From Oscillospiraceae bacterium (GTDB lineage: Bacteria > Bacillota > Clostridia > UMGS1810), in contig SVJH01000005.1 in NCBI GenBank assembly GCA_015069095.1, positions 1 through 64,000 of the forward strand: DNA of 64,000 nucleotides, in the 5' to 3' direction. How positions within the stretch are numbered: the stretch's first letter is position 1; the number at the start of each line of letters is the position of its first letter. Of this stretch, positions 44,572 through 52,952 are shown one piece after another. Position numbers and translations under genes: made by a program. Under the pieces are notes generated by a model that did no database searches, was not told the origin of the DNA, and saw nothing but the letters and a program-made list of their open reading frames with translations.

Positions 44572-45735
44572 ATGAGTTACTTATTGATAAAAGGCGGTAA
44601 TGTAATTACCGGCGGAAAAATAACCAAAAAAGATGTTTTAATTAAAGATGAAAAAATAGTTGATACCGATTTTTCAGGCGAAATTCCTTGCGGATGCAAA
44701 ATTATTGATGCAAATAAAAAATACGTAAGTGCAGGATTTATTGATATTCATCTTCATGGCGGCGGTGGATATGATTTTATGGATTGTACAAAAGAAGCAT
44801 TTTGTGCTATTTCAAAAACGCATCTTGAAAACGGAACAACTCTTCTTGTGCCGACTGCAGTATCGAGCACATTTGAAAACATTTTGAATCTTATTAAAAC
44901 TTATAAAGAATGTATAGATGAGTGCCCTAACTTTTACGGAATTCATCTTGAAGGCCCATATATTTCAAAAAATCAGAAGGGTGCGCATAAAGAGTATTTA
45001 CTTCACAGCCCTACAAATGAAGAAATTGATATTTTGCTTTCTGAAGGCAATGGGGTAATTAAAAGAATTACGGCAGCACCTGAACTTGATAATATGGAGT
45101 ATTTTGCAAACAAGATGAAAGAAAACGGTATTAACCTTGCAATAGGTCATAGCGATGCAACAAGTGATGTTGCTCTTAAAGCCTTTAAAGACGGTTTTTC
45201 ACATGTTACACATCTTTATAGCGCAACACCGAGCGTAAGAAAAATAAATCAGGTTGTAAAAGCAGGTGTAGTTGAAGCAGCGTATCTTGATGATGACGTA
45301 ACTGTTGAACTTATTGCAGACGGAAAACATGCGGCAGTTGATGCACTTCGCCTTGCGGTAAAAATAAAAGGTACAGATAAAGTTGCTCTTGTAACAGATG
45401 CCTTAAGACCTGCAGGTACAGATGCGCGCGAAAGTTATCTTGGAGAAAAAATACCTGAAAACAGAGTTATTATTGAGGACGGAGTTGCAAAACTTCCAGA
45501 CCGTTCAACGTTTGCAGGAAGCATAGCAACAAGCAGTATGCTGCTTGAACGCGGTGTAAATCACTACGGACTTTCGCTTACTGATACAGTTAAAATGATT
45601 ACTGAAACGCCTGCAAAAATTTTAGGTGTTGAAAACAAAGGAAAAATACAAAATTCATTTATAGCAGATATCACTATATTTGATGAAAATTATAAAATAG
45701 AAAAAGTAATACTAAACGGAAAAATTATAAAGTAA
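44572..45735 (+). CDS. NagA-family amino-sugar-phosphate deacetylase, divergent
   Basis: 387 residues. All metal and catalytic residues align with the window's other NagA: HLHG (H60, H62), GHSDA (H193), THLYSA (H214) and TDALRPAG (D276). The substrate loop after H214 reads LYSATPSVRKINQ rather than LFNAM. This subgroup is common in Clostridia and its substrate could be GalNAc-6-phosphate or another N-acetylhexosamine phosphate. Coupled to the NagB-like gene; together they would deacetylate and deaminate or isomerise one substrate. Confidence 0.82.
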   Translation: MSYLLIKGGNVITGGKITKKDVLIKDEKIVDTDFSGEIPCGCKIIDANKKYVSAGFIDIHLHGGGGYDFMDCTKEAFCAISKTHLENGTTLLVPTAVSSTFENILNLIKTYKECIDECPNFYGIHLEGPYISKNQKGAHKEYLLHSPTNEEIDILLSEGNGVIKRITAAPELDNMEYFANKMKENGINLAIGHSDATSDVALKAFKDGFSHVTHLYSATPSVRKINQVVKAGVVEAAYLDDDVTVELIADGKHAAVDALRLAVKIKGTDKVALVTDALRPAGTDARESYLGEKIPENRVIIEDGVAKLPDRSTFAGSIATSSMLLERGVNHYGLSLTDTVKMITETPAKILGVENKGKIQNSFIADITIFDENYKIEKVILNGKIIK

Positions 45736-45750
45736 GAAAGGAAAAATAAA

Positions 45751-47175
45751 ATGACAGATTTTTTATTTGATGTAATTGCCACTGAACTTGAAGATGCGGT
45801 TGGCAGAGAAAACTGTTCTACAAGAACAATCGACAAAATTTCACACAGCGTTGACTACTTCTGGTTATCAAGAATGTGGGCAGACAGAGGTTTAAGAATG
45901 CCAGAAGGCGACTTTATTGTTGCTCCTAAAGATGCAAAAGAAGTTAGCGCAGTTTTAAAAATTGCGAACTACTATAAAATTCCTGTAACAACATGGGGTG
46001 CAGGTGGCGGTACACAGGGTGGTGCTATTCCTGTATGCGGCGGTATTGTACTTGATACAAAAAGAATGAACAAAATTTACGATGTTAACGAACAGGGTAT
46101 GTACATAGAATGTGGCACAGGTGCTATTTACAAACATATTGAATGGGCTGCAAATGAAAAAGGTTATGCAACAATGCATTATCCTTCATCACTTACTTGC
46201 TCAACTGTAGGCGGATTTTTAGCACATCGTGGTATTGGTGTATCATCTACAAAATATGGTAAAATTGATGATATGGTACTTCAGATGGAAGTTGTTCTTC
46301 CAAATGGTGATATCATCGAAACTTCTCCTGCTCCAAAACACGCTGCAGGTCCTGACCTTAACCAGATTTTCATTGGTTCTGAAGGCACACTAGGTGTTAT
46401 GACAAAAGCGCAGATGAGAATATACGAACAGCCTGAATCAAGACAGTTCAGAGGATTTTTATTCCACAATATGACAGATGCATTCAATGCAGGAAGAGAA
46501 CTACTACAGAAATTTAAACCTTCTGTAATGCGTTTATATGACGAAGCAGAAACTGCATCACTTATCAAAAAAATTGTTGGTGTTGAGAAAAAAGGCGCAT
46601 TTATGAACATCGCTATTGAAGGTGTTAAAGAAATGGCTGATCTTGAAATGAAAATTCTTCTTGAAACTTTTGGCAAATATGGTGCAGAAGATTTGGGAAG
46701 TGAATACGGCGAAAAATGGTGGAAAGAAAAAATCACTTTCTTCTATCCAGGTCATATGATGGATATTCCACAGTGCTTTGGTACAATGGATACAATTGCG
46801 CCTTACGATAAAATTGAAAAAATCTACTGGGCAATGAAAGAAGCAATCGAAACAAACTTCCCACAGGCAAAATTTATTGCACACTTCTCTCACTGGTATG
46901 AATGGGGTTGTATGATTTACGACAGATTTATTGTTGACGGAAAAGATGTTCCTAAGGATCCTCACGAAGCATTCAGACTTCATCAGGCAATCTGGAATTG
47001 CGGTGTTAGAACAGCACTTGCAAACGGCGGTGTTGTAAATGACCATCACGGCGTAGGCATTAAACTTGGACGTCTTATGAAAGAACAGTATGGCCCTGCA
47101 ATGCAGGTATTTGAAGGTATTAAAAAACAACTTGACCCTAACGGTATTATGAATCCGTTTAAACTTGGATTATAA
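45751..47175 (+). CDS. FAD-linked oxidoreductase (GlcD / alkyl-DHAP synthase-like)
   Basis: 474 residues. PCMH-type FAD domain with TWGAGGGTQGGAIPVCGGIV near residue 90, YPSSLTCSTVGGFLAHRGIG near 145 and GSEGTLGVMTKAQM near 208; the C-terminal substrate domain carries NDHHGVG near 431 and ends LDPNGIMNPFKLGL. Relatives oxidise 2-hydroxy acids such as D-lactate and glycolate, or bind DHAP-type substrates. The Fe-S protein encoded next and the operon's ETF are plausible electron acceptors. The presence of an oxidation step is unusual in an amino-sugar operon. Confidence 0.82.
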   Translation: MTDFLFDVIATELEDAVGRENCSTRTIDKISHSVDYFWLSRMWADRGLRMPEGDFIVAPKDAKEVSAVLKIANYYKIPVTTWGAGGGTQGGAIPVCGGIVLDTKRMNKIYDVNEQGMYIECGTGAIYKHIEWAANEKGYATMHYPSSLTCSTVGGFLAHRGIGVSSTKYGKIDDMVLQMEVVLPNGDIIETSPAPKHAAGPDLNQIFIGSEGTLGVMTKAQMRIYEQPESRQFRGFLFHNMTDAFNAGRELLQKFKPSVMRLYDEAETASLIKKIVGVEKKGAFMNIAIEGVKEMADLEMKILLETFGKYGAEDLGSEYGEKWWKEKITFFYPGHMMDIPQCFGTMDTIAPYDKIEKIYWAMKEAIETNFPQAKFIAHFSHWYEWGCMIYDRFIVDGKDVPKDPHEAFRLHQAIWNCGVRTALANGGVVNDHHGVGIKLGRLMKEQYGPAMQVFEGIKKQLDPNGIMNPFKLGL

Positions 47176-47191
47176 TAAGGAGGTAAAAACA

Positions 47192-48262
47192 ATGCAATTT
47201 ACACAGAAATCAAAAGAACACATAGATAGTTGCCGTTTTTGCTGGATGTGCCACCATGTATGTCCAATCGGAAACGCAACAGGACTTGAAAGAAATACAG
47301 CAAGAGCAAGAGCACTTGGACTTTCTCTTGTAGCAAGAGATGCTATTGAATATTCAGATGATATTATAAATAACGTTTATGAATGTTCACTTTGTGGCGG
47401 ATGTATGACAGACTGCGTAACCGGATGGGATCCTGTTATGTTTACTAAAGAAGCTCGTCTTGGCGCTGCGCTTGATGGAAAATTACCTTCTTATGTTATG
47501 AATATGCTAAATAATTTTAACGAAAAAGGTAATATTTACGGAGCAGAAAAAAATCCTAATATCCCTGTTTTTGAAGATGACGAAATTCTTTTCTTCCTTG
47601 GCGAAGATACAAGAAGTAAAGGATGCGCAAAAGAAGCAGTTGAACTTCTTAAAAAAGCAGGCGTTAAATTTGCAATGCTTGATAATGAACCAAATAGCGG
47701 TTATTCTTTAGACTTTTTAATAGGTGCCGCACAGGAAACAAAAACTGTTATGGAAGAATGTGCAAAAGTACTTAACAACTACAAAAAAGTAATCTGCTAT
47801 GACGGTTTTGACGCAAAAGTTATGATGCGTGAATATAAAGAATGGGGAATAGACCTTAAAGCAGAAGTTGTTACATTTACATCTTTTGTTGCAAGTCTTA
47901 TTGAAGAAGGTAAACTAAATGTTAAAAAAGGCGATTTGGTATTTACACCACAAGATAGCCCTGTTCTTGCAAGAGATTTAGAAGAAACAGAACCAATCCG
48001 TAAAATTCTATCTGCTTGCGGAACTGTTAACGAAATGCTACTTAACAAAGAACATACACAACTTGCAGGTAACCTTATTATGAACGAATATATGCCAAAT
48101 GTAATTGAGCAGGTTGCAAAAGACAGATGGAAAAATGCTCTTAATATGAATGCAAAAATTGTCGTAACTGAAAGCTGTGCAGAATACATTATGCTTTCAA
48201 AAACAAAACCTGAAAATGTTGAACTTTTAAAACTTGAGGAGGCAGTTCTAAAATGCTTGTAA
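47192..48262 (+). CDS. Fe-S protein, GlcF/LutA-like partner of the FAD dehydrogenase
   Basis: 356 residues. Two [4Fe-4S] motifs at the N-terminus: CRFCWMCHHVCP near residue 14 and CSLCGGCMTDC near residue 68. The remainder resembles the CCG-domain region of GlcF/HdrD proteins but with few of its cysteines. It likely relays electrons from the FAD subunit. ATG 47192 was chosen because AAGGAGG lies 8 bp before it. Its end overlaps the aldolase start by 10 bp. Confidence 0.8.
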   Translation: MQFTQKSKEHIDSCRFCWMCHHVCPIGNATGLERNTARARALGLSLVARDAIEYSDDIINNVYECSLCGGCMTDCVTGWDPVMFTKEARLGAALDGKLPSYVMNMLNNFNEKGNIYGAEKNPNIPVFEDDEILFFLGEDTRSKGCAKEAVELLKKAGVKFAMLDNEPNSGYSLDFLIGAAQETKTVMEECAKVLNNYKKVICYDGFDAKVMMREYKEWGIDLKAEVVTFTSFVASLIEEGKLNVKKGDLVFTPQDSPVLARDLEETEPIRKILSACGTVNEMLLNKEHTQLAGNLIMNEYMPNVIEQVAKDRWKNALNMNAKIVVTESCAEYIMLSKTKPENVELLKLEEAVLKCL

Positions 48263-49092
48263 GTCTTGGAGAAATTCTTAATATAGCAGAAAAAGGTAGC
48301 TTTGCTATTCCTGCATTCAATGTTTATAATATGGAAACTGTTATGGGCGTTTTAAAAGCGGCAGAAGAAACAAAAGCACCTATAATTATGCAGGTTTATC
48401 CTCGTCTTATGAAAGAAGAAGCAGGATACTTCTTATCTCCTGTAATTGTGGCAGCTGCTAAAAAAGCAACAGTTCCTGTATGTTTCCACTTAGACCATGG
48501 TCCAAGTGAACTTGAAACTACACGTTCAATCCGCTATGGCGCAACAGGAATAATGCTTGATGGCTCAACACTTCCGTTTGAAGAAAATATTGCTCTTACT
48601 AAAAGAGTAGTTGAAGTATGCTCATATGCAGGAATTCAGGTTGAAGGCGAACTTGGTCACGTTGGCACAACAAATGATGATTCGATGGATGAATTTACTA
48701 CAGCAGATGATGCTAAACGTTTTATTGAAGAAACAGGCGTTTCTTGTCTTGCAGTAGCAGTAGGTACAGCACATGGAAGATATAAAAAACCGCCTAAACT
48801 TGATATTGATAGAATTAAAGAAATAAGAAAAGCAACAAATAATGCCGCACTTGTGCTTCACGGCGGAAGCGGTGTGGGCGAAGATGAAGTTAAAAAAGCA
48901 GTAGCAGCAGGTATTCGCAAAATGAATTTTGCAACAGATATTTGTTATTCTTTCCTTGATACTTGTCTTGAAGAACTTAATAAACCTGACAGAGCAATTG
49001 CTATTGATAACTTTATGAAAAAACCAATCGAAGCAGTAAAAGAGTTCTGTATTACAAAAATTAAACTTGTAGGTGCAGACGGAAAGGCTTAA
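48253..49092 (+). CDS. class II (zinc) ketose-bisphosphate aldolase
   Basis: 279 residues, FbaA/KbaY/IolJ family. Zinc ligands and catalytic blocks: CFHLDHGPS near residue 80, EGELGHVG near 132, VGTAHGRY near 175 and LHGGSGV near 203. It cleaves a ketose 1-phosphate or bisphosphate to DHAP plus an aldehyde. Directly followed by PfkB and IolB, it could be a tagatose-1,6-bisphosphate aldolase (GalNAc route) or an IolJ-like aldolase (inositol route); sequence alone does not decide. Confidence 0.85.
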   Translation: MLVSLGEILNIAEKGSFAIPAFNVYNMETVMGVLKAAEETKAPIIMQVYPRLMKEEAGYFLSPVIVAAAKKATVPVCFHLDHGPSELETTRSIRYGATGIMLDGSTLPFEENIALTKRVVEVCSYAGIQVEGELGHVGTTNDDSMDEFTTADDAKRFIEETGVSCLAVAVGTAHGRYKKPPKLDIDRIKEIRKATNNAALVLHGGSGVGEDEVKKAVAAGIRKMNFATDICYSFLDTCLEELNKPDRAIAIDNFMKKPIEAVKEFCITKIKLVGADGKA

Positions 49093-49095
49093 AAA

Positions 49096-50007
49096 ATGGC
49101 AGATATAGTTGGAATTGGTGCAAATGTATGTGATACACTGTTTGAAGTACCGCATTACCCTAAAGAAGATACAAAACTAAAAGCTGAAGGTGTTAAACTT
49201 TCAGGCGGAGGACCTTGCGCAACAGGTCTTGTTGCGGCATCTAAACTTGGTGCAGATTGCGCTTATATAGGCGCTCTTACAGATGATGCATCTGGCGTAT
49301 TTTTAAACGATGATTTAAAAAAATACAATGTGTCAACAGAATTTGTAACTTATGAAAAAGGGTATAATTCGTTTTCATCGTGCATCTGGCTTTCAAAAGA
49401 AAGTGCATCGAGAACTTGCGTGTTTTTTAGGGGTAACATTCCCCCAGTAAAACTTAATGATAATCAAAAAAATGCAATAAAAGAAGCAAAAATTCTTATG
49501 ATAGACGGAAACGAAATGGACGCGGCGATAGAAGGCGCACGTATTGCAAACGAAAACGGCACAAAAGTTTTATACGATGCCGGTGGACTTTATGAAGGTG
49601 TTGAAAACCTTTTGCCTTATGCCGATATTTTAATTCCGTCAGAGGAATTTGCCGTCGGTCATACAGGCGCAAAAGATGCGCGCGCTGCTGCAAAAATTCT
49701 TTATGAAAAATATAATCCTGAAATTGTAGTTATTACGCAGGGCAAAAAAGGCGGAATAATTTTTGATGGAAAACAGGTAAAAGAATATCCTGCATTTTTG
49801 GTTGATGCAGTAGATTCTAATGGTAGCGGCGACGTTTTTCACGGAGCATTTGCATTTAGTGTAAATAAAGGTTATAATTATTATGATGCTTGTGTATTTT
49901 CAAGTGCCGTTTCAGCACTTAAATGCACAAAGGTCGGCTCAAGAGAGTCTGTTCCGACATTTGAGGAAACAATTAACTTTTTAAAGGAGCGTGGCATAAA
50001 TGTATAA
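49096..50007 (+). CDS. PfkB-family carbohydrate kinase
   Basis: 303 residues, ribokinase fold. N-terminal VGIGANVCDTLFEV and LSGGGPCATG motifs, and the C-terminal active site DSNGSGDVFHGAFAFS near residue 245 with the catalytic Asp. It probably phosphorylates the substrate of the aldolase encoded just upstream (3 bp gap); candidates are tagatose-6-phosphate or 5-keto-2-deoxygluconate. Its end overlaps iolB-like by 8 bp. Confidence 0.85.
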   Translation: MADIVGIGANVCDTLFEVPHYPKEDTKLKAEGVKLSGGGPCATGLVAASKLGADCAYIGALTDDASGVFLNDDLKKYNVSTEFVTYEKGYNSFSSCIWLSKESASRTCVFFRGNIPPVKLNDNQKNAIKEAKILMIDGNEMDAAIEGARIANENGTKVLYDAGGLYEGVENLLPYADILIPSEEFAVGHTGAKDARAAAKILYEKYNPEIVVITQGKKGGIIFDGKQVKEYPAFLVDAVDSNGSGDVFHGAFAFSVNKGYNYYDACVFSSAVSALKCTKVGSRESVPTFEETINFLKERGINV

Positions 50008-50785
50008 AAGAAGTTGGAATAAAAAATTTGGTAAAAGCGAAATTTTTAAATTTGAAGATAGCTATTGCCAGAAAGTAGAAATGGATATGCTTCGTCTTAA
50101 AGACGGAGATAAAAAATCATACAGAGAAGAAAACAAAGAATATGCTCTTGTAATTCTTGGTGGTAAATGTACAGTAAAAGGAGAAGGATTTGCGTTTGAA
50201 AATGCAGGTAAAAGAAAAGATGTGTTTGATGGCGCGGCAACTTGTATATATGTTCCTGCAAATAATCCTTTTACAGTTGAAGCGGTAGGCGAAGTTTCAA
50301 TTGCTGTATGTAAATCTCCTTCAGATAAGGATTTTGCACCTGCTATTGTAAATCCTGAAGATGTAATAATCAAAAATTTAGGAAAACCTGGCTGGGAAAG
50401 AGAAGCACACTTTATTTTGGATGAAAGAGTAGATTCAAATATGCTTTATATAGGCGAAGCATTTGTTAAAGGCGGTCAGTGGGCAAGTTATCCACCTCAC
50501 AAACACGATGACGACAATATGCCAACAGAAGCCGAAACAGAAGAAATTTATTACTATGAATTTAAACAGCCTCAGGGCTTTGGTATTCAGAAAGTTTACA
50601 CAATGGAAGGCGATATTGACGAAACATACACAGTTAAAAGTGGCGATTTTGTAGAAATCCCTCGCGGATACCATCCTTTCCACGCTGCACCTGGATATGA
50701 TAACTATTATCTTTGGATAATGGCAGGAAAAGACAGAGGCTTTTATATGACAACAGATGAGGACCACAAATGGCTTAATAACTAA
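50000..50785 (+). CDS. 5-deoxy-glucuronate isomerase family (IolB-like)
   Basis: 261 residues, two-cupin fold. The IolB signature SYPPHKHDDDNMPTEAETEE, then IYYYEF, lies near residues 163-187, with GDFVEIPRGYHPFHAAPGYD near 215 giving metal-binding His. IolB converts 5-deoxy-glucuronate to 5-keto-2-deoxygluconate in myo-inositol degradation. The earlier inositol genes (iolG, iolE, iolD) and iolA are not in the window, so an altered substrate is quite possible. Confidence 0.85.
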   Translation: MYKRSWNKKFGKSEIFKFEDSYCQKVEMDMLRLKDGDKKSYREENKEYALVILGGKCTVKGEGFAFENAGKRKDVFDGAATCIYVPANNPFTVEAVGEVSIAVCKSPSDKDFAPAIVNPEDVIIKNLGKPGWEREAHFILDERVDSNMLYIGEAFVKGGQWASYPPHKHDDDNMPTEAETEEIYYYEFKQPQGFGIQKVYTMEGDIDETYTVKSGDFVEIPRGYHPFHAAPGYDNYYLWIMAGKDRGFYMTTDEDHKWLNN

Positions 50786-50796
50786 GAGGTAAAAAT

Positions 50797-51447
50797 ATGC
50801 TTGAAATATTAAGAAAACTAAATCCAGATATCGAAATGTACAGTATACACGATGAAAAATTCAAAACGTACGGAAAAGTTCTTGATATTGATACAGATGA
50901 AATTGTAAACATATGCAAAAAAATACAGCTGCCACAAGAGGGCAGCTTGTATTTGATGCAGGAAAAAGAACTTGAAAATGCAAAAAATGCAAATAAAATA
51001 AAAGAAATGCTTTTCGGCACTTTGGATGCTCAGATTGGTCTTTGTATGGGGTACAATTCGTATCTTAATGCACTTGAGTATCACAATAGCAGTGAAATAA
51101 ACATAGCAGCAACGGATCTTGTTTTAATACTTGCACATCGCTATGAAATGGATAAAGACAACAGACTTGACAGCAAAAAGGCAGTGGCGTTTTATCTTAA
51201 AAAAGGCGATGCAGTTGAAGTTTTTGCTACAACTATGCATTTTTGCCCATGTCAGGTTTTGGATGACGGATTTTTGTGTGTTGTTGTTTTGCCAAAAGGT
51301 ACAAACGACATTTTAGATAAAGAAAGTGATGACAAACTTTTATTTAAAAAGAATAAATGGATTATTTGCCATGAAGATAACACATCACTTATAGAAAGAA
51401 AAGTTCGGCCAGGAATTTACGGACCGAACTACGAAATAAAATATTAA
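50797..51447 (+). CDS. DUF4867 family protein
   Basis: 216 residues of uncharacterised family DUF4867. Visible features: QIGLCMGYNSYLNALEYHNS near residue 75, VLILAHRYEMD and a cupin-like stretch FATTMHFCPCQV near 150 with His and two Cys, and a conserved C-terminal GPNYEIKY. The cupin-like pattern and position between IolB and a kinase suggest a sugar isomerase or binding protein, which is only inference. Confidence 0.72.
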   Translation: MLEILRKLNPDIEMYSIHDEKFKTYGKVLDIDTDEIVNICKKIQLPQEGSLYLMQEKELENAKNANKIKEMLFGTLDAQIGLCMGYNSYLNALEYHNSSEINIAATDLVLILAHRYEMDKDNRLDSKKAVAFYLKKGDAVEVFATTMHFCPCQVLDDGFLCVVVLPKGTNDILDKESDDKLLFKKNKWIICHEDNTSLIERKVRPGIYGPNYEIKY

Positions 51448-51458
51448 CGGTGAAAAAA

Positions 51459-52931
51459 ATGAAATATTTACTTGGTATAGATTTTGGCGGCGGTGCATCA
51501 AAAGCCACGCTTATAGGCGATGACGGAAAAATTTATGCAACGCACACAACTGAATATGAAACAATATATTCAAAACCAGGCTTCGCAGAGCAAAATCCTG
51601 AAGAATGGGTAAGTGCTACGATTGAAAACATTAAAGGTGTTTTAAGTAAAAGTAGGGTAGATGCTGGCGATATAATTGCCATTTCGCTTGATGCTGCAAC
51701 TCATACTGCAGTAATTATGGATGAAAACTTTAAACCAATAAGAAATGCAATATACTGGACAGATACAAGAAGCACTAAGGAAGTTGAATTTTTAAAAGAA
51801 AATTATGCAGATGTAATAGATAAAGAGGTGCTTCATAAGCCCGATACAATCTGGACACTTCCTGAACTTTTATGGATAAAAAACAATGACAAGGAAAATT
51901 GGGCAAATGTAGAAAAAATACTTTTTGCAAAGGACTATGTAAGACATAAACTTACAGGCGATTATGTAACAGACTATATAGAAGCCGAAGGCAGTATGAT
52001 GTTTGATATCAATACACTTAAATGGTCTGATGAACTTTTAGGCATTTTAGGTCTTGATGCGTCAATGATGCCAGAAATTAAAAAACCTACAGATATAGTA
52101 GGCACTGTTACAAAAGAAGCAGAACTTCTTACAGGTCTTAAAGAAGGGACAAAAGTTCTTTGCGGTACAACTGATACTGTTATGGAAGTTTTCGCATCTG
52201 GTGCGGTTAAAAAAGGTCAGATGACACTTAAACTTGCAACGGCAGGAAGAATTTGCGTAATTACAGATAAGCCGTATCCTGATGTTAATCTTATAAACTA
52301 TTCTCATGTAATCGATTCACTTTTCTATCCTGGTACTGCAACAAAATCGTGTGCAGCATCATACAGATGGTTTCGTGATACTTTCGGCGGAGATTATAAG
52401 GAACTTGACAAAATGGCACAAAGCATACCGATAGGTAGTGACGGACTTGTTTTTCATCCGTATTTGAACGGTGAACTTACGCCGTATGCAAACCCTAATC
52501 TTTGTGCAGATTTTGTAGGTGTAAGAGCATCTCATACAAAAGCGCATTTTACAAGAAGTGTTTTAGAAGGCGTTGCAATGAGTATGCTCGACTCAAAAGA
52601 GGCGCTTGACAGTTTAAACATTGAGCACGATGATGCAGCAGTTATTATTGGTGGTGGTGGCAAAAGCCCACTTTGGCGTCAGATGATTTCAGATGCACTT
52701 GGAATTAAACTTTATGAAATGAAATATGCAGATTCATCTTTTGGCAGTGCTATGCTTGCGGGCGTTGCAATGGGCATTTTTGAAAACTACGAAGATGCAC
52801 TTAATAAATGCAACGAAGTAATAAGCGAAACCCTGCCAAACGAAGAAAACACAAAACAGTACAGAAAACTATTTAAAAAATACAAAGCCGTTCAAAAGGC
52901 ACTTGAGCCAATTTACAACGGGAATTATTAA
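51459..52931 (+). CDS. FGGY-family carbohydrate kinase (xylulokinase-like)
   Basis: 490 residues, actin-like ATPase fold. LGIDFGGGASKATLI at the start (phosphate 1), AATHTAVIMD, YWTDTRS near residue 105, GTTDTVMEVFASGAV near 240, and IGGGGKSPLWRQMISDALG near 400 (adenosine motif). It phosphorylates a ketose or polyol, most likely the product of the operon's isomerase. ATG 51459 is preferred to GTG 51450, which overlaps the weak GGTGA site. Confidence 0.85.
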   Translation: MKYLLGIDFGGGASKATLIGDDGKIYATHTTEYETIYSKPGFAEQNPEEWVSATIENIKGVLSKSRVDAGDIIAISLDAATHTAVIMDENFKPIRNAIYWTDTRSTKEVEFLKENYADVIDKEVLHKPDTIWTLPELLWIKNNDKENWANVEKILFAKDYVRHKLTGDYVTDYIEAEGSMMFDINTLKWSDELLGILGLDASMMPEIKKPTDIVGTVTKEAELLTGLKEGTKVLCGTTDTVMEVFASGAVKKGQMTLKLATAGRICVITDKPYPDVNLINYSHVIDSLFYPGTATKSCAASYRWFRDTFGGDYKELDKMAQSIPIGSDGLVFHPYLNGELTPYANPNLCADFVGVRASHTKAHFTRSVLEGVAMSMLDSKEALDSLNIEHDDAAVIIGGGGKSPLWRQMISDALGIKLYEMKYADSSFGSAMLAGVAMGIFENYEDALNKCNEVISETLPNEENTKQYRKLFKKYKAVQKALEPIYNGNY

Positions 52932-52952
52932 GCAAAAAGGAGAGTGCACAAT

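Noticed and set aside
46558-47130. 190-residue minus-strand open frame
   Set aside because: Antisense to the FAD oxidoreductase whose family motifs are unmistakable; composition rich in Phe and Cys, typical of a shadow frame.
48622-49155. 177-residue minus-strand open frame
   Set aside because: Antisense to the class II aldolase and the PfkB start; Cys/Phe-rich, no ribosome binding site.
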